Source: Agathobaculum hominis (GTDB lineage: Bacteria; Bacillota; Clostridia; Oscillospirales; Butyricicoccaceae). Taken from it: DNA of 64,000 nt. The notes beneath the pieces are model-generated. The model did no database searches, was not told where the DNA came from, and worked only from the letters and a program-made list of their open reading frames with translations. This document shows, one piece after another, positions 41,151 through 48,796 of this stretch; within the stretch, counting starts at the first letter, position 1, and each line of letters opens with the position of its first letter. The stretch is from NCBI RefSeq assembly GCF_014288055.1, contig NZ_JACOPK010000001.1, positions 62,001 through 126,000 on the forward strand, in the 5' to 3' direction. A program made the translations under genes and the position numbers.

Positions 41151-42190
41151 GCGGCGTGACGAAGGCGATCGTCGAGCCGCTGCTCCAGTGGTACGACGAG
41201 GGACATCGAGACCTGCCGTGGCGGCGCGAGGCGGCGCCCTACCGCGTCTGGGTGAGCGAGATCATGCTCCAGCAGACGCGCGTCGAGGCCGTGCGCGGCT
41301 ATTACGAGCGGTGGATGCAGGCGTTTCCGGATGTTCGTGCGCTCGCCGCGGCGGATGAGGCGCAGGTGCTCAAGCTGTGGGAGGGGCTCGGCTATTACAG
41401 CCGCGCGCGCAATCTGCACCGGGCCGCGCAGCTGGTCTGCGAACGGTACGGCGGCACGCTCCCGGCGGATTATGAGGCGCTTCTGGCGCTGCCGGGCGTC
41501 GGAGAATATACCGCAGGAGCGGTCGCGTCCATCGGCTTCGGTCTGCGCGTCCCGGCGGTAGACGGCAACGTTCTGCGCGTTGCAGCACGGCTGAACGACG
41601 ATTTTATGCCGATTACGGACGCAAAACAGAAAAAACGAACGACCGGTCATTTTTCAGAGATCACGCCGGAGGACCGTCCCGGTGACTTTAACCAGTCCTT
41701 GATGGAGCTCGGCGCGACTGTCTGCCTGCCAAACGGCGCACCGCGCTGCGGCAGCTGCCCGGTGCAGCATCTGTGCCTTGGGTATCATCACGGTCATGCG
41801 GAAATCCTGCCGGTACGCGCCGCGAAAAGGGCGCGCCGCATCGAGGAGCGAACCGTGCTGCTCGTGCGGTGCGGGGAGGAGGTCGGCATCCGCCGCCGCC
41901 CGAAGACCGGTCTGCTCGCAGGCCTGTGGGAGCTGCCCTCGCTCGAGGGAAAGACCGGCGCGAACGAGCTTCGCGCGCGGCTCAGCGCACGCGGATGGCA
42001 GGTCGAAAAGCTGCTCTCCCTGCGCGGCGCGAAGCATGTTTTCACGCACGTTGAGTGGCACATGAGCGGCTTTGAGGTGACGCTCGCGGAAAAGCCGGAG
42101 GGACTGACCTTCGTCACGCCGCAGGCGCTTCGCGAGAGCTATGCGCTGCCGAGCGCGTTCCGGGCGTTCCTGTCCGTTCTGGAGGAGTGA
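41147..42190 (+). CDS. mutY: A/G-specific adenine DNA glycosylase
   Basis: 347-residue base-excision repair enzyme removing adenine opposite 8-oxoguanine. Seen: LPWRREAAPYRVWVSEIMLQ near 23 with the catalytic Glu in SEIM, the helix-hairpin-helix LPGVGEYTAGAVASIGFG near 115, catalytic Asp in AVDGNVLRV near 140, and the [4Fe-4S] loop C-x6-C-x2-C-x5-C (CLPNGAPRCGSCPVQHLC near 190-208). A NUDIX-like C-terminal domain follows. The start is uncertain: TTG 41147 overlaps the previous stop, and GTG 41156 is an alternative; neither has a strong ribosome site. Confidence 0.94.
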   Translation: MSGVTKAIVEPLLQWYDEGHRDLPWRREAAPYRVWVSEIMLQQTRVEAVRGYYERWMQAFPDVRALAAADEAQVLKLWEGLGYYSRARNLHRAAQLVCERYGGTLPADYEALLALPGVGEYTAGAVASIGFGLRVPAVDGNVLRVAARLNDDFMPITDAKQKKRTTGHFSEITPEDRPGDFNQSLMELGATVCLPNGAPRCGSCPVQHLCLGYHHGHAEILPVRAAKRARRIEERTVLLVRCGEEVGIRRRPKTGLLAGLWELPSLEGKTGANELRARLSARGWQVEKLLSLRGAKHVFTHVEWHMSGFEVTLAEKPEGLTFVTPQALRESYALPSAFRAFLSVLEE

Positions 42191-42194
42191 CAAA

Positions 42195-42680
42195 ATGAAG
42201 TTGGAAACCATCGTGCACGACATTCCGCCGCTTTACGATGCGGAGTCGCGCGTGCTGCTGCTCGGTTCGCTGCCGAGCCCGAAATCGCGCGAGGCGCACT
42301 TTTTCTACGGCCATCCGCGCAACCGCTTCTGGCCGGTGCTCGCGGCGGTGCTGGGCGAGGAGACGCCCGAAACCATCGAGGAAAAACAGGCGATGTGCCG
42401 CAGGCACCACATCGCGCTCTGGGACACTGTCGCGAAATGCGACATCGCAGGCGCGTCGGATACCTCGATCAGAAACGCTGAGCCGAACGACATCGGCCGC
42501 CTGCTTCGCGAGAGCAAAATCGAGCGTATCTTCGCTACCGGCGGCAAGTCGGGTGAGCTCTACAGAAAGCTCATCGAACCCAAAACCCATGTACCGATCA
42601 CGGTGCTGCCCTCGACCAGTCCGGCGAACGCCGCGTGGACGTTTGAGCGGCTCGTCGAGGCATACCGTGTGATTCTATAA
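42195..42680 (+). CDS. DNA-deoxyinosine glycosylase (uracil-DNA glycosylase superfamily)
   Basis: 161 residues of the MUG/HDG-type family, which removes hypoxanthine from DNA after adenine deamination. Seen: LLGSLPSPKSREAHFFYGHP near 20, RNRFWPVLAAVLG near 41, IALWDTVAKCDIAGASDTSI near 72 and VLPSTSPANAAW near 138. GGAGGAG is 7 bases before ATG 42195. It directly follows mutY, so two base-excision repair activities are paired. Confidence 0.9.
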   Translation: MKLETIVHDIPPLYDAESRVLLLGSLPSPKSREAHFFYGHPRNRFWPVLAAVLGEETPETIEEKQAMCRRHHIALWDTVAKCDIAGASDTSIRNAEPNDIGRLLRESKIERIFATGGKSGELYRKLIEPKTHVPITVLPSTSPANAAWTFERLVEAYRVIL

Positions 42681-42711
42681 GAAAGAAGGCGTATTTGCTA
42701 CGGAAAAGCAG

Positions 42712-44064
42712 CTGTTCCCTAATTCTGCACTTAAAAAACTGATCTGGCCGCTTGTGCTCGAGCAGGTGCTCGCCATCACGGTCGGTCTTGCCGACACCAT
42801 CATGGTCTCCTCGTGCGGCGAGGCGGCGGTGTCGGGCGTTTCGCTCGTCGATATGATAAACGTGCTCATTATCAATATTTTCGCCGCGCTCGCGACCGGC
42901 GGCGCGGTCGTGGTAGCGCAGCTGCTCGGTGCGCGAGACAATAAGCGCGCCTGCGATGCAGCAAAACAGCTGTATCTGGTCGTAACGGTCATCTCACTGG
43001 CGATTTCGGCGCTCATCATGGCGTTCCGTGAGCCGCTGCTGCGGCTGCTGTTCGGCACGATCTCGGACAGCGTCATGCAGAGCGCACTGACCTATCTGAC
43101 CGTGAGCGTGTTCTCGTATCCCGTGCTCGCCATCTATAACGCAGGCGCGGCGCTGTTCCGCGCACAGGGCAACTCGCGCGTGTCCATGCTCATTGCCGGT
43201 CTGATCAACATCGTCAACCTGATCGGCAACTCGATCATGATCTTCGGCTTGAAATGGGGCGTTGCCGGTGCAGCGACCTCGTCCGTTATCTCGCGCGGCA
43301 CGGCGGCGGTCGTTATCACGATCCTGCTGCTCAATCCTGAGCACACGGTTTCCCTGCGCGGCGGCAGCCGCTTCCGCCCGGACGGCGGACTGATCGGACG
43401 CATTTTACAGATCGGCGTGCCGAACGGACTGGAAAACAGCCTGTTTCAGCTTGGCCGCGTGCTCGTTGTGAGCATGATCGCGCTGTTCGGCACGACGCAG
43501 ATCACCGCGAATGCGCTGGCGAACAATCTGGATGCCGTGGCGGTCATTCCGGGGCAGGCGATGAGCCTTGCCATCATCACGGTCATCGGACAGTGCATTG
43601 GCGCGGGAGACGAGGCGCAGTGCAGATTCATGGCGAAAAAGCTGATGAAGATCACCTATGCGGTCACGGCTCTGACCTGTATCACGACCATCGCGCTCAC
43701 GCCGCTCATCCTCAAGGTGTACAGCGTGTCGCCTGAAGCGCTCGCGCTCGGCTTTATCCTGATCACCATTCATAACGGCTGCGCGATCGTGCTCTGGCCG
43801 GCGTCGTTCGCTCTGCCGAACATTCTCCGCGCCGCGAACGATGTTCGATATCCGATGCTGTGCTCTATTGCGTCCATGGTGCTCATCCGCCTTGCAGCCG
43901 GCTACCTGCTCGCTGTTCATTTCGGCATGGGCGCGATCGGCATCTGGATCGCCATGGTGGGCGACTGGATGTGCCGCGCGATCTGCTTCGCTGCACGCCT
44001 GATCAGCGGAAAATGGCTGAAATACGCTCCGGGCCTGCGCGTGGTGGCAAACCGGAAAATGTAA
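42712..44064 (+). CDS. MATE family efflux transporter (start codon uncertain)
   Basis: About 450 residues with twelve hydrophobic segments, of the Na+/H+-drug antiporter family. Family-typical sequence begins at 42712 (LFPNSALKKLIWPLVLEQ), runs through VGLADTIMVSSCGEAAVSGV and AALATGGAVVVAQLLG, and has GAALFRAQGNSRVSM near 145. There is no in-frame ATG, GTG or TTG between the in-frame stop at 42670 and GTG 42754, which lies inside the first helix. CTG 42712 or an unusual codon near 42691-42712 may be used, or a base is missing in the assembly. A GAAGG ribosome-like site is at 42685. Confidence 0.88.
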   Translation: MFPNSALKKLIWPLVLEQVLAITVGLADTIMVSSCGEAAVSGVSLVDMINVLIINIFAALATGGAVVVAQLLGARDNKRACDAAKQLYLVVTVISLAISALIMAFREPLLRLLFGTISDSVMQSALTYLTVSVFSYPVLAIYNAGAALFRAQGNSRVSMLIAGLINIVNLIGNSIMIFGLKWGVAGAATSSVISRGTAAVVITILLLNPEHTVSLRGGSRFRPDGGLIGRILQIGVPNGLENSLFQLGRVLVVSMIALFGTTQITANALANNLDAVAVIPGQAMSLAIITVIGQCIGAGDEAQCRFMAKKLMKITYAVTALTCITTIALTPLILKVYSVSPEALALGFILITIHNGCAIVLWPASFALPNILRAANDVRYPMLCSIASMVLIRLAAGYLLAVHFGMGAIGIWIAMVGDWMCRAICFAARLISGKWLKYAPGLRVVANRKM

Positions 44065-44086
44065 GCGAAAAAGCATACAGATACAG

Positions 44087-44114
44087 AAACAGCCGCCCGA
44101 AAGGGCGGCTGTTT
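44087..44114. terminator. Bidirectional terminator after the MATE gene
   Basis: Perfect arms AAACAGCCGCCC and GGGCGGCTGTTT around GAAA. With T on both sides it can stop the MATE transcript and any transcript from the minus strand. Confidence 0.85.
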
Positions 44115-44400
44115 GAGAATATCAGCACATACGCGCGGCAGCGCGCATAAAATAGAAATTGCGGAGCAATTTCATAAAAACCGGGGGCGTGTACCTCGGT
44201 TTTTATACTTCTGGAGGGAGAAAGTTTCCGTATGGGAACTTTCGGACGACTCGTGTTCTGCGAAGTCAGAACACATATTGTCGGAAAAACGAAGTTTTTC
44301 GACAATAAAATAACCGCCACCTGAAAGGCAGCGGCGTTTTCCTCAAGCTCTAAACTTGCACGGGGAACGACCACACCGACCAAGTGAAAGCCGTTCTCAT
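44115..44400 (-). ncRNA. Candidate structured non-coding RNA containing family 2 repeat
   Basis: A minus-strand transcript starting near 44400 would read a short unique segment, a GC hairpin (CCGC...GCGG, near 44312-44336), then the six family 2 hairpins, and end at the terminator at 44087. No reading frame in it looks coding. tRNA, tmRNA, RNase P and SRP RNA signatures are absent. This is an inference from promoter, structure and terminator. Confidence 0.4.
44132..44303. repeat. Six-hairpin repeat, family 2, copy 2
   Basis: 172 bp, colinear with the copy at 38034. Hairpins: CGCGCGGCAGCGCGC; GAAATTGC/GCAATTTC; AAAAACCG/CGGTTTTT; GAAAGTTTC/GGAACTTTC; GTGTTCTG/CAGAACAC; GTCGGAAAAAC/GTTTTTCGAC. 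Compared with copy 1, the second stem is replaced almost wholly yet still pairs. A promoter on the minus strand at 44407-44436 and the terminator at 44087 bracket it. Confidence 0.8.
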
Positions 44401-44406
44401 ATTGGT

Positions 44407-44436
44407 ATTATACTTCGTGGGATGCGGTTTTGTCAA
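44407..44436 (-). promoter_or_regulatory. Strong minus-strand promoter facing the family 2 repeat
   Basis: TTGACA (plus 44431-44436), 18 bases, TATAAT (plus 44407-44412); both hexamers perfect. It lies just past the tRNA-Tyr terminator with no protein gene downstream. Confidence 0.8.
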
Positions 44437-44442
44437 GTAAAA

Positions 44443-44472
44443 GAAAAAAGCACTTCAAAATGAAGTGCTTTT
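44443..44472 (-). terminator. Terminator of tRNA-Thr/tRNA-Tyr
   Basis: Minus strand: arms AAGCACTTC and GAAGTGCTT around ATTTT, then TTTTCTT. Confidence 0.92.
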
Positions 44473-44475
44473 AAA

Positions 44476-44560
44476 TGGTGGAAGGTGGTGGATTCGAACC
44501 ACCGAAGTCATAGACGACAGATTTACAGTCTGTTCCCTTTGGCCACTCGGGAAACCTTCC
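44476..44560 (-). tRNA. tRNA-Tyr (anticodon GTA)
   Basis: Minus strand: acceptor arms GGAAGG/CCTTCC, anticodon loop CTGTAAA giving GTA, long variable arm, T-arm GGTGG-TTCGAAT-CCACC, encoded CCA (plus 44476-44478). Confidence 0.97.
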
Positions 44561-44581
44561 GTATTAAGTTAGCTGAAAAGG

Positions 44582-44657
44582 TGGAGCTGGTGGACGGACT
44601 TGAACCCCCGACCTGCTGATTACAAATCAGCTGCTCTACCAACTGAGCTACACCAGC
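44582..44657 (-). tRNA. tRNA-Thr (anticodon TGT), T-stem with a G-G mismatch
   Basis: Minus strand: acceptor arms GCTGGTG/CACCAGC, D-arm with AGCTCAGTTGGTAGAGC, anticodon stem GCTGA/TCAGC with loop TTTGTAA giving TGT, encoded CCA (plus 44582-44584). The T-stem reads GGGGG against CCGTC, leaving one G-T pair and one G-G mismatch where CCCTC would be usual. Confidence 0.94.
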
Positions 44658-44700
44658 GTATCGCAGGTTTGTCTGTGCTGCTCACCTCAGCGACTCGTTT

Positions 44701-44729
44701 ATAATATCACATCGGTGAGCATCTGTCAA
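44701..44729 (-). promoter_or_regulatory. Promoter of the tRNA-Thr/tRNA-Tyr unit
   Basis: Minus strand: TTGACA (plus 44724-44729), 17 bases, TATTAT (plus 44701-44706). It is followed by a leader of about 40 bases to tRNA-Thr. Confidence 0.85.
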
Positions 44730-44738
44730 CACTTTTTT

Positions 44739-45425
44739 TCAGGATTTTTTATTTTCCGGGGAAAAATTTTTTCCGAGCGCCTCGATGGAGTCCGAGACCT
44801 GCTGGAGCACGGTCAGAAGGTCGCTCGACAGGGACGGGAAGCGCTCGCTGATCGCGGCGGGGGAGAGCGGGAAACGCTGAAGCTCCTCGGCAGTGATGCC
44901 GTAGCCGGCTTCACCGCGCGCGGCGGTGCGGATACGGAGCTCGTGTTCTCGGGCACGCGCGTCGCAAAGATAATCAAAGCAGTCGTGCGGGGCGCGGAAT
45001 ACCGCCTCGATGCTGCCGGGATCGGCAAGATACAGGTAACGGTAGACCTTGTAGATCGCGATGGAGAGATAAGCCTCGATCTCGTGCGGGAGCTGTTCGG
45101 AGCCGGTCGCTTCGGCAAGCTCGAGCAGCAGCGCTGCCGCGTTCAGGATCTGGCTCTTTTCCTGTTCGGAGCCGGCGGAAATATCCATGCGCTCGGCAGG
45201 GACGGCCGAGCCGTCGCGCGCCATCGAGCGCCCGAGCAGATAATCGCAGGACACGCCGTAGTAGTCCGCTGCGCGCACGACAAAAGAGAGACCCGGCTCG
45301 CGAAGTCCGTTCTCGTAGTGGCTGAGAAGCGCCTGGGAAACACCGAGGTCTCCGGCGGCTGTTCTCTGACTTATTTTCTTTTCCCGTCGCAGCAGAGCGA
45401 GGGTGCGCGAAAAATCACTGGCCAT
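44739..45425 (-). CDS. XRE-family transcriptional regulator
   Basis: 228 residues. An N-terminal helix-turn-helix of the Cro/C1 type spans about 5-62 (LALLRREKKISQRTAAGDLG, VSQALLSHYENGLREPGLSF, then CDYLLGRSM). The remaining 160 residues are helical with no domain that I recognise. The target genes are unknown. Its promoter lies in the divergent gap to the M50 protease gene, so it might control that operon. ATG 45425 follows AGGGG at a slightly long 12 bases. Confidence 0.88.
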   Translation of the reverse strand: MASDFSRTLALLRREKKISQRTAAGDLGVSQALLSHYENGLREPGLSFVVRAADYYGVSCDYLLGRSMARDGSAVPAERMDISAGSEQEKSQILNAAALLLELAEATGSEQLPHEIEAYLSIAIYKVYRYLYLADPGSIEAVFRAPHDCFDYLCDARAREHELRIRTAARGEAGYGITAEELQRFPLSPAAISERFPSLSSDLLTVLQQVSDSIEALGKNFSPENKKS

Positions 45426-45487
45426 ATCTTTTTTTACCCCTGTGGCAGGCGGTGCTTGCAGACACCTGCCGCTTATTATACTTTTAT

Positions 45488-45516
45488 ATTATACCCGCTG
45501 TATTACCGTTTGTAAA
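45488..45516 (-). promoter_or_regulatory. Promoter of the XRE regulator gene
   Basis: Minus strand: TTTACA (plus 45511-45516), 17 bases, TATAAT (plus 45488-45493). A second TATAAT follows 13 bases downstream. The leader contains a GGCAGG/CCTGCC hairpin. Confidence 0.75.
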
Positions 45517-45666
45517 GTGCAGAAAAAGACGAAAATCTACGGCTTTCGACGCTTCCCCCCATTTCTCATGCGAAAATCCTGTATTTTGTTGCCGGAGCGC
45601 CGCGGCGACAACTATATATAGGGTCGGCTCGCTCTGCAAAAATTTCGCCGCGGCGGGGGGATAGGA
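45517..45666. other. Non-coding divergent interval, nothing recognised
   Basis: 150 bases between the two divergent promoters. It contains CGCCGCGGCG twice (near 45599 and 45648) but no gene, riboswitch or terminator that I can support. Confidence 0.5.
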
Positions 45667-45695
45667 GTGACAATCTGCGCGGAACGTGGTATACT
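45667..45695 (+). promoter_or_regulatory. Promoter of the M50 protease-scpAB operon
   Basis: GTGACA (45667-45672), 17 bases, TATACT (45690-45695). Confidence 0.7.
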
Positions 45696-45784
45696 TTATA
45701 CTGTACTATTATACAGCCGCCCGCTTATGCCGGACGGCATTCGGACAGAACACGGCGTTTTCGCCGTAAATGGAGGAAAAACAG

Positions 45785-46444
45785 TTGCTTTTACGAGCTA
45801 TTCTGCGCGGAGATCTGCGCACGGCATTCATCACGCTCGCGCTTTCGCTGCCTGCGATCGTGCTGTGTCTTTCGGTGCACGAGGCGGCGCACGGCGCGGC
45901 GGCCTACCTGCTCGGGGACCGCACGGCGCGCAACGCCGGCCGCGTCACCCTGTCGCCCCTTGCCCATATCGACCCGATGGGCTTTGTGTGCCTGCTGCTG
46001 TTCGGCTTCGGCTGGGCGCGGCCCGTTCCGGTCAATATCTCGAACTTCAAAAACCGCCGCTGGGGCATGGCGCTGACCGCGCTCGCAGGTCCGCTCTCGA
46101 ACTTCGTCACCGCCTTCATCGCCTACTGCCTGTATCTGCTGGTCTGGATGAACAGCAGCAGCGTCTTTATGCAGACGCTCGGGATGTTCCTGTCCATTGT
46201 TGGCTCGATGTCGGTCGGTCTCGGCGTGTTCAACCTCATCCCGGTCCATCCGCTCGACGGCTCGCGCGTCGTGGACGCCTTTCTGCCGTTCTCGTGGTCG
46301 CTCCGCCTCCAGAGATACCAGAATATCATCCTTCTGGTGTTCATCGCGGCGCTGTGGTTCGGCTGGCTCGATGGCCTTATGAGCCTCGCCGGGAACGCGA
46401 TGCTGCATCTGGCGGCGCGCTGCGTGGGTCTGTTTATTCCGTAA
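45785..46444 (+). CDS. Site-2 protease family membrane zinc metalloprotease (M50)
   Basis: 219 residues, mostly hydrophobic helices. The zinc motif HEAAHG near residue 33 and the second metal site NLIPVHPLDGSR near 153 are intact. Such short M50 proteins cleave membrane substrates; this one lies at the head of the scpAB operon as in many Clostridia. I place the start at TTG 45785 because GGAGG lies 8 bases upstream. ATG 45770, five codons earlier, overlaps that ribosome site and has none of its own. It ends directly against the scpA start. Confidence 0.9.
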   Translation: MLLRAILRGDLRTAFITLALSLPAIVLCLSVHEAAHGAAAYLLGDRTARNAGRVTLSPLAHIDPMGFVCLLLFGFGWARPVPVNISNFKNRRWGMALTALAGPLSNFVTAFIAYCLYLLVWMNSSSVFMQTLGMFLSIVGSMSVGLGVFNLIPVHPLDGSRVVDAFLPFSWSLRLQRYQNIILLVFIAALWFGWLDGLMSLAGNAMLHLAARCVGLFIP

Positions 46445-47200
46445 ATGGAAAAGCCGATGGAATTTCATCTGGACAGCTTTGACGGGCCGCTCGACCTGCT
46501 GCTGCACCTGATCTCGAAAAACAAGGTCAGCATCTACGACATACCGATCGCGGAGATCCTCGAGCAGTACATGGCGGTGCTGCGCGAGGCGGAGACGATG
46601 GACATGGATGTCGCGGGCGACTTCATCGCGATGGCGGCGCAGCTCGTCTACATCAAGAGCCGCATGCTGCTGCCGCAGCGCGAGGAGACGCCCGGGGAGG
46701 ACGACCCGCGCGCCGAGCTTGTGGATATGCTGCTCGAGTATCAGCGCTTCCGTCAGGCGACGGCGTTCTTCCGCGAAAAGGGCGAGGAGGGCGCGGATAT
46801 GCTGACGAAGGCGCCCGAACCTCTCGGCGACGCGCCGCGCGAGGTGCACGGCGTGCCGAACGACCTCATCCGCGCCGCGAACCGGCTGCTGCGCCGGGTC
46901 TCGCGCCGCATTCCGCCTCCGGCGGCTGCCTTTTCCGGCATCGTCGGGCGCGAGCCGGTGCCGGTCGAGGGGCGCGTCCGCGCCATCCTGCGCCGCTTCC
47001 TGCACGCCGTGCGTCTGCCGTTAGCGCGGCTGTTTGACGGCGCACGCAGCCGCTCGGAGATCGTCGCGACCTTTCTTGCGGTGCTCGAGCTTTCCAGAAC
47101 GCACCGTATCCGCCTGCACGGCGAGGGCGAGGACATCGAACTGACGCTGAATGACGAAAAGGGGAGTGAGACCCGTGACACAACTGGAGAGCACGCTTGA
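46445..47200 (+). CDS. scpA: Segregation and condensation protein A
   Basis: 251-residue kleisin of the SMC-ScpAB chromosome condensin. Seen: the N-terminal block FHLDSFDGPLDLLLHLISKN near 7, DIPIAEILEQYMAVL, DFIAMAAQLVYIKSRMLLP near 60, and a C-terminal winged helix (RSEIVATFLAVLELSRTHRI near 210). It starts one base after the M50 stop and overlaps scpB. The middle has a run of basic residues and prolines (RRVSRRIPPPAAA) that is less conserved. Confidence 0.95.
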   Translation: MEKPMEFHLDSFDGPLDLLLHLISKNKVSIYDIPIAEILEQYMAVLREAETMDMDVAGDFIAMAAQLVYIKSRMLLPQREETPGEDDPRAELVDMLLEYQRFRQATAFFREKGEEGADMLTKAPEPLGDAPREVHGVPNDLIRAANRLLRRVSRRIPPPAAAFSGIVGREPVPVEGRVRAILRRFLHAVRLPLARLFDGARSRSEIVATFLAVLELSRTHRIRLHGEGEDIELTLNDEKGSETRDTTGEHA

Positions 47201-47759
47201 GGCGGTGCTGTTTGCAGCAGGGGACGCGGTCCCGCTCGACCGGCTGTGCGCCGCGCTCGAAACGCCGCGGGAGGACATCCTTGCGGCGGCGGGAGCGCTC
47301 GAAACACTCTATGATCTTGAAAACCGTGGCCTGATGCTGCGGCGCATCGGGGACAGGCTCCAGCTTTGCTCGCGTCCGATGTACGCCGAGGCGGCGCGCC
47401 GCGTTACCGAGTCGCGCAGAGCGGCGACGCTCTCTCCGGCGGCGCTCGAGGTGCTGACCATCGTTGCCTACCGGCAGCCGGTCACGCGCGCGTTCATCGA
47501 CCAGCTGCGCGGCGTAGACTCGGGCGGCACGCTCGCGGGCCTTGCGGAAAAGCAGCTCATCGAGGAGGCCGGGCGGCTCGAGGTCCCCGGCAGACCCATC
47601 CTCTACCGCACGACCGAGCGGTTTCTGCAGGCGTTCGCGCTCGAGAGTCTGGATGACCTGCCGGCTCTGCCCGCGCTCACGGAGAACGAGCAGCTCGAGT
47701 TCGATACCGACCCGGCGCCGCCCGACCCTTCGCCGCTGCTGCGGCCGGAAAAGGAGTAG
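47175..47759 (+). CDS. scpB: Segregation and condensation protein B
   Basis: 194 residues with two winged-helix domains that bind ScpA. Seen: TQLESTLEAVLFAAGDAVPL near 2, LSPAALEVLTIVAYRQPVTR near 87, FIDQLRGVDSGGTLAGLAEK near 108 and EVPGRPILYRTTERFLQAFA near 133. I place the start at GTG 47175, with GGGGAG at good distance; ATG 47151 would also be open. It overlaps scpA by 26 bp. Confidence 0.95.
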   Translation: MTQLESTLEAVLFAAGDAVPLDRLCAALETPREDILAAAGALETLYDLENRGLMLRRIGDRLQLCSRPMYAEAARRVTESRRAATLSPAALEVLTIVAYRQPVTRAFIDQLRGVDSGGTLAGLAEKQLIEEAGRLEVPGRPILYRTTERFLQAFALESLDDLPALPALTENEQLEFDTDPAPPDPSPLLRPEKE

Positions 47760-47762
47760 GCC

Positions 47763-48383
47763 ATGCTACGAGTGCTTATCATACTGCTGTGCGTGCTCGG
47801 GGGCGTGGTGCTCCTGCTTGCACTGGCGCTGCTTGCGCTGCTGAACATCCGCGCACGGCTGGAATTTGTCGGCGTGTCGGGCGACATGACGCTCGACGCG
47901 GTGTACGGCCCGGTGCGCGTGCCTCTTTGGCCGCGTCCGCGCCATCTTAAACGTAAAAAGAACAGGAAAGCGGACGAAACGGAGCAAAAAGGCGAAGAAG
48001 AACCTGCCGGGGGCAGATTCTCCCTCGCGAAGGGCGGCCTGCCGTTCGGGGAGATCGCAGACATCGTGCTGGACTTCCTCGGCGACCTGACGGGCAGCCT
48101 TCAGATCACGCGGCTGCGCGTGCGGCTGGTCCTCGCGACGGGCGACGCGGCGAAGACCGGCATCCTGCTCGGACAGACCGCCGCGCTCTGCGGCATTCTC
48201 GTGCCGTTTCTGGAAAACACATTCGATCTGCGCGACATTCATGTGCGCGCGGACCCGGATTTCGAAAAAGACAAAACGGAATGGGCGGCGGAGGTGTTCT
48301 GCGCCATCCGCCCGATCACCTTCATCAGGATCGCATTCCGGCACAGAAAGCCCCTCCGGCGGCTGTATGAGCTGTTCAAATAA
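47763..48383 (+). CDS. DUF2953 membrane-anchored protein (YtfI-like)
   Basis: 206 residues: an N-terminal helix (RVLIILLCVLGGVVLLLALA), a basic linker (RPRHLKRKKNRK), then a soluble domain (ITRLRVRLVLATGDAAKTGI near 118; FLENTFDLRDIHVRADPDFE near 148). In spore formers this family sits beside ytfJ, as here, suggesting a sporulation link; the molecular function is unknown. It starts 3 bp after scpB. Confidence 0.85.
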   Translation: MLRVLIILLCVLGGVVLLLALALLALLNIRARLEFVGVSGDMTLDAVYGPVRVPLWPRPRHLKRKKNRKADETEQKGEEEPAGGRFSLAKGGLPFGEIADIVLDFLGDLTGSLQITRLRVRLVLATGDAAKTGILLGQTAALCGILVPFLENTFDLRDIHVRADPDFEKDKTEWAAEVFCAIRPITFIRIAFRHRKPLRRLYELFK

Positions 48384-48394
48384 GGAGTGAAGGA

Positions 48395-48790
48395 ATGAAC
48401 CGGGAAGAGCTGCGGCGGTATATCATGGAGGAATATCATGCGGAAAACGATTTTCCGTGGCTGAGATACCCGGAAAACGAGGTGTTCCGCCACCCGGGGA
48501 ACCGGAAATGGTTCGCGCTTATTATGGAGGTCACAGGGGACAGGCTTGGACTGCCGGATCAGGAAAAGCACGCGGTCGTCAATCTGAAATGCGATCCGCT
48601 GCTCATCGGCTCGCTTCGCGCGGAGCCCGGTTTTTTCCCTGCGTATCATATGAACAAGGCAAACTGGATTACCGCCGCTCTCGACGGCAGTATACCCGAC
48701 GACAAATTAAAAATGCTGCTGGAGCTGAGCTTCGAGGCGACCGCGCCCGGACGGCGAGGCAGAAAGGCAGACAAGGAACAGGAAAGGTGA
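48395..48790 (+). CDS. MmcQ/YjbR family protein
   Basis: 131 residues of the small double-wing DNA-binding-like fold. Seen: NEVFRHPGNRKWFALIMEVT near 28 and the closing MNKANWITAALDG near 86, both family hallmarks. The role is unproven; the fold suggests nucleic-acid contact. AAGGAG lies 7 bases before ATG 48395. Confidence 0.88.
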   Translation: MNREELRRYIMEEYHAENDFPWLRYPENEVFRHPGNRKWFALIMEVTGDRLGLPDQEKHAVVNLKCDPLLIGSLRAEPGFFPAYHMNKANWITAALDGSIPDDKLKMLLELSFEATAPGRRGRKADKEQER

Positions 48791-48796
48791 GAGACT

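Noticed and set aside
44003..44383. Open frames of 115-126 codons through both family 2 repeats
   Set aside because: Same reasoning: hairpin-rich repeat, no ribosome site, and the frame runs into the end of the MATE gene.
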